A stretch of 9,818 nucleotides of DNA from Akkermansia muciniphila (GTDB lineage: Bacteria; Verrucomicrobiota; Verrucomicrobiia; Verrucomicrobiales; Akkermansiaceae). Under the pieces are notes generated by a model. The model saw nothing but the letters and a program-made list of their open reading frames with translations, ran no database searches and had not been told where the DNA came from. The stretch lies in contig CAMBTF010000035.1 in NCBI GenBank assembly GCA_945870545.1, positions 1 through 9,818 on the forward strand, in the 5' to 3' direction. Of this stretch, positions 6,747 through 9,818 are shown in pieces (positions within the stretch are counted from its first letter, which is position 1; the number at the start of each line of letters is the position of its first letter). The position numbers and the translations under genes were made by a program.

Positions 6747-7689
6747 TGAAAAATCTACCGGCCCGCCTCCGCAACCGCCTCCCTCCCGGTAGGTTCACGC
6801 TGGCCGATGACATGGGTTCCAGCATTGCTACGCAGTTTTCTAGCAAGGCTCCGCTGATATCGGTGACCCCATTTGATTTTAGGAAATCTGCGATGGCATG
6901 GACGCGCAGCGCTTCCGGTAATCCGCGCATCACACCCAGATGGAGGCGTCCCTGCGGATCGAGAACCGCTGCTTTTTCCAGCGCCCATTCCATCACCTCA
7001 CGCAGCGCCGCATCACTCCGCGCCGCACGGGCGAGCAGGGGGGAAACATCACGTTTCGCGATCTCCGCCAGCAGCGGCAGCGCCTCGTTGCGGATCCGGT
7101 TGCGGGTCACATCGTTCACGCGGTTGCTGGTATCCTCGCGCCATTTCAGTTTCCGCTCCTCCATCCATGCCCGCAAATCCGCCTTCCGGATACCTAGAAG
7201 CGGGCGGTGAACTTCCATCCGTATCCCGCCCATTTCCATCTCGGAAACCTCCTGCATCCCCCGGCAGCCGTGAGATCCGCGCATCAGGTTCCACAGCACT
7301 GTTTCCGCCTGATCATCAAGATGATGCGCCATAAACAATCGTTTGCATCGTTTATTTAAAGCGATAGAAGCAAACAACCGATGCCTAGCGTTTCTCCCTG
7401 CAGTTTCAAGGGATTCCCCGCTTTCGGCCATCTGTTTCCTGAGGTCGGTCTTGGCGGTTTCCACGGAAAAACCCAGTTTCTCCGCCGCGCGTTTGACGAA
7501 GCGAACGTCCGCCGCGGACTCGCGCCCGCGCAGGCCGTGATCGAGATGGCAGACGATCACGTGGCGGAAGCCGGCCTCTTTGAGCAGGTGCATCAGCGCC
7601 ATCGAATCCAGCCCACCCGAAACCCCAATGAGCCAACGCTTCCTGCGCTCGGCGGCGGGCGGCCACGGGATGGGGAGGGGAGCGGTCAT
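6733..7689 (-). CDS. tilS: tRNA(Ile)-lysidine synthase TilS
   Basis: TilS attaches lysine to C34 of tRNA-Ile2 (anticodon CAU), using ATP. This changes its codon reading from AUG to AUA and its charging from Met to Ile; it is essential in most bacteria. The protein has 318 residues. The PP-loop ATP-binding motif SGGLDS is at 24-29. The conserved HHLDDQAET is at 122-130, RPLLGIRKADLR near 162-173, and EDTSNR with RNRIRNEALP at 185-205. An arginine-rich tail ends the protein. It is clearly shorter than E. coli TilS (about 430 residues) and resembles the compact form lacking the C-terminal domains. The frame is open upstream to 7857, but the ATG at 7689 overlaps the preceding stop by four bases (ATGA) and matches the usual N-terminus, so I chose it. 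It probably shares an operon with the TrhO-RluA fusion. Confidence 0.93.
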   Translation of the reverse strand: MTAPLPIPWPPAAERRKRWLIGVSGGLDSMALMHLLKEAGFRHVIVCHLDHGLRGRESAADVRFVKRAAEKLGFSVETAKTDLRKQMAESGESLETAGRNARHRLFASIALNKRCKRLFMAHHLDDQAETVLWNLMRGSHGCRGMQEVSEMEMGGIRMEVHRPLLGIRKADLRAWMEERKLKWREDTSNRVNDVTRNRIRNEALPLLAEIAKRDVSPLLARAARSDAALREVMEWALEKAAVLDPQGRLHLGVMRGLPEALRVHAIADFLKSNGVTDISGALLENCVAMLEPMSSASVNLPGGRRLRRRAGRFFIEDG

Positions 7690-9449
7690 TTCGTGTTCTC
7701 GAACCTCATCCTCTCCCCGGTAAGTGGGTGATTGAAAACCAGTTTCCATGCTTCCAACTCCATCGGTGCGTCGCCCACATCGAGCGTCTGCTTGTCGCCC
7801 ATTTTCCCGCCGGGCAGGTAGGTGGGATCGCCGACGATGGGCAGATCCATTTCCCAAAGATGTACGCGGATCTGGTTCGTCCGCCCGCTGCCGAGCCGTG
7901 CTTCCAGTAGTGCCGTCCCGTCGGCTAGCCGTTCGATCACGCGGAAATCTGTCCGCGCTGCCAAGCCGTCCTCATCCACCACCCGCGCGCCGGGGCCTGT
8001 GGGTTCCGCGGAGATTGAGCTTTCGCAGGTTATCTCATCCCAATCCGGCGCGCCTCGCACGCGCGCGCGGTAGATTTTCTCGACCCTGCCTTCGAGAAAC
8101 TGCCGTTGCAGCAACCGGCAATAATGACGCGTCCTCGCAAACAGCACTAGACCCCGTGTGTTCGCATCGAGTCGATGCGCGGGACGCAGGAACTTTGGCT
8201 CATACACTTGGTTGAGTAGGTGTTGAAGGGTGTTGCGGTGATATCGTCCGCTGGCGTGCATCGGCAGCGGCGCGGGTTTTTCGATCACCACCACGGCCTC
8301 GTCGTCCCACACGACGCGGATGCCCTTCGCGACCTCCGGCTCCACATCCGGCGGAAAAATTTGCAGGATCCGCTCCCCGGCGCGGACGATGTGATCCATC
8401 CCGCGCGGTTTCCCGCCGTAGCTCACGAAGCGTCTTTCCGCGCCGCGCCGTGCCCACTCCTCGCGGGGGATTTGCGGAAATTGGTCGGCCAGGACATCGC
8501 CGAGCGTGCAGCGGTCATATTTAGCCGCCACGTTTATCGGTCTGCGGTTTTCCAGCGGCACGGAGCCGGGCAACACCTCGCATACCGCATCGAGTTTCGC
8601 CTGCGCCGCTGCGATGCGCTCCGCCATTTTTTCCGGCTCCGGCTTGAAGCAATACGGGCAGGTTTTTCCCGCCAGATACCGCACATCCTCCTGATCCTCC
8701 GCGTTCAGTGGAGCCTGGCAGGCATAGCACACCGCCGTATCGGTCTCCTGCAACGCCGGATCCACGCCTACGCGCTGGTCGAACACGAAGCACTCGCCAT
8801 CGTAGTGATCCCCGCCGCACTCCTCGAAGTATTTCAGGATGCCGCCGTCGAGCTGATAGATGTTTTTGAAACCCTCCATCTCCATGAACGGTCCCGCTTT
8901 CTCGCAGCGGATGCCGCCGGTGCAGAACATCACTACGGTCTCGTCCTTCATCGCATCTGGCAGCTCGCGCACTGCCTGGGGAAACTCCCGGAATGTGCGG
9001 ATGTCCGGCACCACCGCGCCCTTGAAGGTCCCGAGCTTCACCTCGTAATCGTTGCGGGTATCGAGCAGCGTGACCTTACGCCCCTCGTCGAGCCAGCGTT
9101 TCAGCTCCTTCGCGGACAGCTTTGGCGAAGTCCGTTTCCCTGGCTCCACGCCCTCCACGCCGAAGGAAATGATCTCCCTCTTGATTCTCACCAGCATCCT
9201 GCGGAAAGGTTGATCCTCGCTCTCACTGACCTTGCCCTCGAAATCCCCCAGCCCCGGGATTTCCCGCAGCCGCGACATCAGCCGCGAAATTCCCTCCGCC
9301 GATCCCGCCACGAAAAGATTGATCCCCTCCACGCTGAGCAGGATGGTTCCTTTGAGCCCTGCCTCTTTGCAAAGCGCCAGCAGCTCCTCCCGCAACCCTT
9401 TCAGGCCGGACAATTCCACAAAGCGGTAAGCCGCCAGATTCGTAACCAT
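7686..9449 (-). CDS. Fusion of tRNA U34 hydroxylase (TrhO/YceA, rhodanese-like) and RluA-type pseudouridine synthase
   Basis: Two enzymes share one 587-residue chain. Residues 1 to about 280 are a complete TrhO/UPF0176 unit: the N-terminal GLKGTILLSVEGINLFVAG (31-49), a rhodanese domain with active-site loop CTGGIRCEKA (176-185), and a Cys4 cluster (241, 244, 264, 267). TrhO hydroxylates U34 of certain tRNAs as the first step to (m)cmo5U or mo5U. From about 300 to 587 is an RluA-family pseudouridine synthase with HRLDANTRG (catalytic Asp428) and GSGRTNQIRVHL (520-531). Its RNA target cannot be read from sequence, and TRG replaces the usual TSG. The ATG at 9449 matches the normal TrhO start (VTNLAAYRFVEL). 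The frame continues to ATGs at 9461, 9497 and 9524, so up to 25 more residues are possible. No ribosome-binding site decides between them, though GGAGAG abuts 9449. The gene is translationally coupled to tilS. Confidence 0.9.
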   Translation of the reverse strand: MVTNLAAYRFVELSGLKGLREELLALCKEAGLKGTILLSVEGINLFVAGSAEGISRLMSRLREIPGLGDFEGKVSESEDQPFRRMLVRIKREIISFGVEGVEPGKRTSPKLSAKELKRWLDEGRKVTLLDTRNDYEVKLGTFKGAVVPDIRTFREFPQAVRELPDAMKDETVVMFCTGGIRCEKAGPFMEMEGFKNIYQLDGGILKYFEECGGDHYDGECFVFDQRVGVDPALQETDTAVCYACQAPLNAEDQEDVRYLAGKTCPYCFKPEPEKMAERIAAAQAKLDAVCEVLPGSVPLENRRPINVAAKYDRCTLGDVLADQFPQIPREEWARRGAERRFVSYGGKPRGMDHIVRAGERILQIFPPDVEPEVAKGIRVVWDDEAVVVIEKPAPLPMHASGRYHRNTLQHLLNQVYEPKFLRPAHRLDANTRGLVLFARTRHYCRLLQRQFLEGRVEKIYRARVRGAPDWDEITCESSISAEPTGPGARVVDEDGLAARTDFRVIERLADGTALLEARLGSGRTNQIRVHLWEMDLPIVGDPTYLPGGKMGDKQTLDVGDAPMELEAWKLVFNHPLTGERMRFENTK

Positions 9450-9551
9450 CTCTCCAGTCATCTCGTGATGGAAAAACTGCCAACCCTCGCCGCGCATTGC
9501 AACCGCGCAGCGGGGAAAATGCATGGCGGAATAGCAGGCCGCGAATCCGCA

Positions 9552-9601
9552 TCCGCCGCCTACTTCGCTAAAGCTACGAAGGCCGAGAAAGCTACGGCGG
9601 A
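9552..9601. repeat. Nested inverted/direct repeat upstream of the TrhO-RluA gene
   Basis: The outer arms TCCGCCG (9552-9558) and CGGCGGA (9595-9601) are perfect inverted repeats. Nested within are the inner arms CTTCG (9563-9567) and CGAAG (9577-9581). AAAGCTACG occurs twice in direct orientation (9570-9578 and 9588-9596). The design recalls short CGGCGGAC/CTTCG-type repeats dispersed in some PVC-group genomes; this is from memory and unverified. It lies in the 5' leader of the tRNA-modification operon, 28 bases before the most upstream possible start. Confidence 0.6.
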
Positions 9602-9650
9602 CAAGTTCACGTGAATGAAAAATTTATGGGAATCGTGGCGGCGGATTGCC

Positions 9651-9818
9651 TCACCACAACCCGTTTTTCCCGTAGGCCATGATATATAGCCCCATGAGGA
9701 AATTCGCAACGGCGTGCATGACGACGCAGGCCCCGAGATTTTTGCTCCACACGCAGAGCATTTTGCGCATCACGGCGACGAAGGCTACTTTCGGCTTCTT
9801 GCCAGATTCGTTCACAAG
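9651..9818 (-). CDS. C-terminal fragment of a CPBP/CAAX-type intramembrane protease
   Basis: The reading frame enters from the right edge and ends at TGA 9651-9653, leaving the last 55 residues of the protein. The segment SKNLGACVVMHAVANFLMGL contains HAVAN, which fits the third conserved motif (HxxxN) of CPBP (ABI/CAAX) membrane metalloproteases, followed by a hydrophobic span and the short polar end GKNGLW. The end also resembles, from memory, the CAAX-prenyl-protease-related proteins that accompany exosortase/PEP-CTERM systems. The earlier motifs (EExxxR, FxxxH) lie outside the window, so activity cannot be judged. It has the same strand as the fusion gene, but 126 bases or more separate them. 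Confidence 0.65.
   Translation of the reverse strand, partial: LVNESGKKPKVAFVAVMRKMLCVWSKNLGACVVMHAVANFLMGLYIMAYGKNGLW

Noticed and set aside
7690..7857. N-terminal extension of the tilS frame
   Set aside because: It overlaps the coding end of the RluA domain in another frame; TilS homology begins shortly after the ATG at 7689.
8220..9614. Long + strand open frame of 464 codons opposite the fusion gene
   Set aside because: It is the antisense shadow of a high-GC gene; the - strand frame carries clear TrhO and RluA motifs, whereas this one is His/Arg-rich without any recognisable domain.
9606..9615. TTCACGTGAA palindrome as an operator
   Set aside because: It is a perfect 10-bp palindrome, but short, without a second copy or a defined promoter; chance cannot be excluded.

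Overview
The window reads like a chromosomal stretch from a GC-rich Gram-negative-type bacterium. My best guess is the Verrucomicrobiota (or a PVC relative). The reasons are the near absence of Shine-Dalgarno sequences before convincing starts, short palindromic repeats in the intergenic gaps, a zinc-ribbon/transmembrane protein of a style I associate with that phylum, and a CPBP/CAAX-type protease fragment. This placement is an inference; there is no rRNA or other definitive marker.

Layout: one gene lies on the + strand, the replicative helicase dnaB (85-1518). Everything else is on the - strand and is read from right to left. At the right edge (9651-9818) is the 3' end of a membrane protease gene cut by the window. 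After a repeat-bearing gap come three tightly packed genes: a TrhO-RluA fusion (tRNA U34 hydroxylase joined to a pseudouridine synthase), tilS (lysidine synthase), and a zinc-ribbon single-pass membrane protein of unknown function. The first two overlap by 4 bases and the last two by about 14, so they are probably one transcript. A 98-base gap with dyad-symmetric sites follows, then a four-gene metal ABC importer, sitA-sitB-sitC-sitD (lipoprotein, ATPase, two permeases). Its ligand pattern (His, His, Glu, Asp) points to Mn(II)/Fe(II) rather than Zn. sitD converges on dnaB with only 9 bases between the stop codons.

How the genes work together: SitA captures the metal outside the inner membrane, SitC/SitD form the channel and SitB powers it. 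TrhO and TilS both modify anticodon position 34 of tRNA, so the upstream operon has a wobble-base theme, with pseudouridylation fused onto TrhO.

The least explained material is non-coding. There are four palindromic or tandem repeats of apparently different families: a 124-base four-hairpin element between sitC and sitD, a 10-bp tandem repeat that encodes the C-terminal tail of SitC, a twin hairpin between sitB and sitC, and an inverted/direct repeat upstream of the fusion gene. They occupy two junctions inside the sit operon, where they could adjust expression of the permeases relative to the binding protein. I found no CRISPR array, tRNA, rRNA, transposase or complete insertion sequence. 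The first 84 bases, before dnaB, hold no gene and no promoter I would defend.
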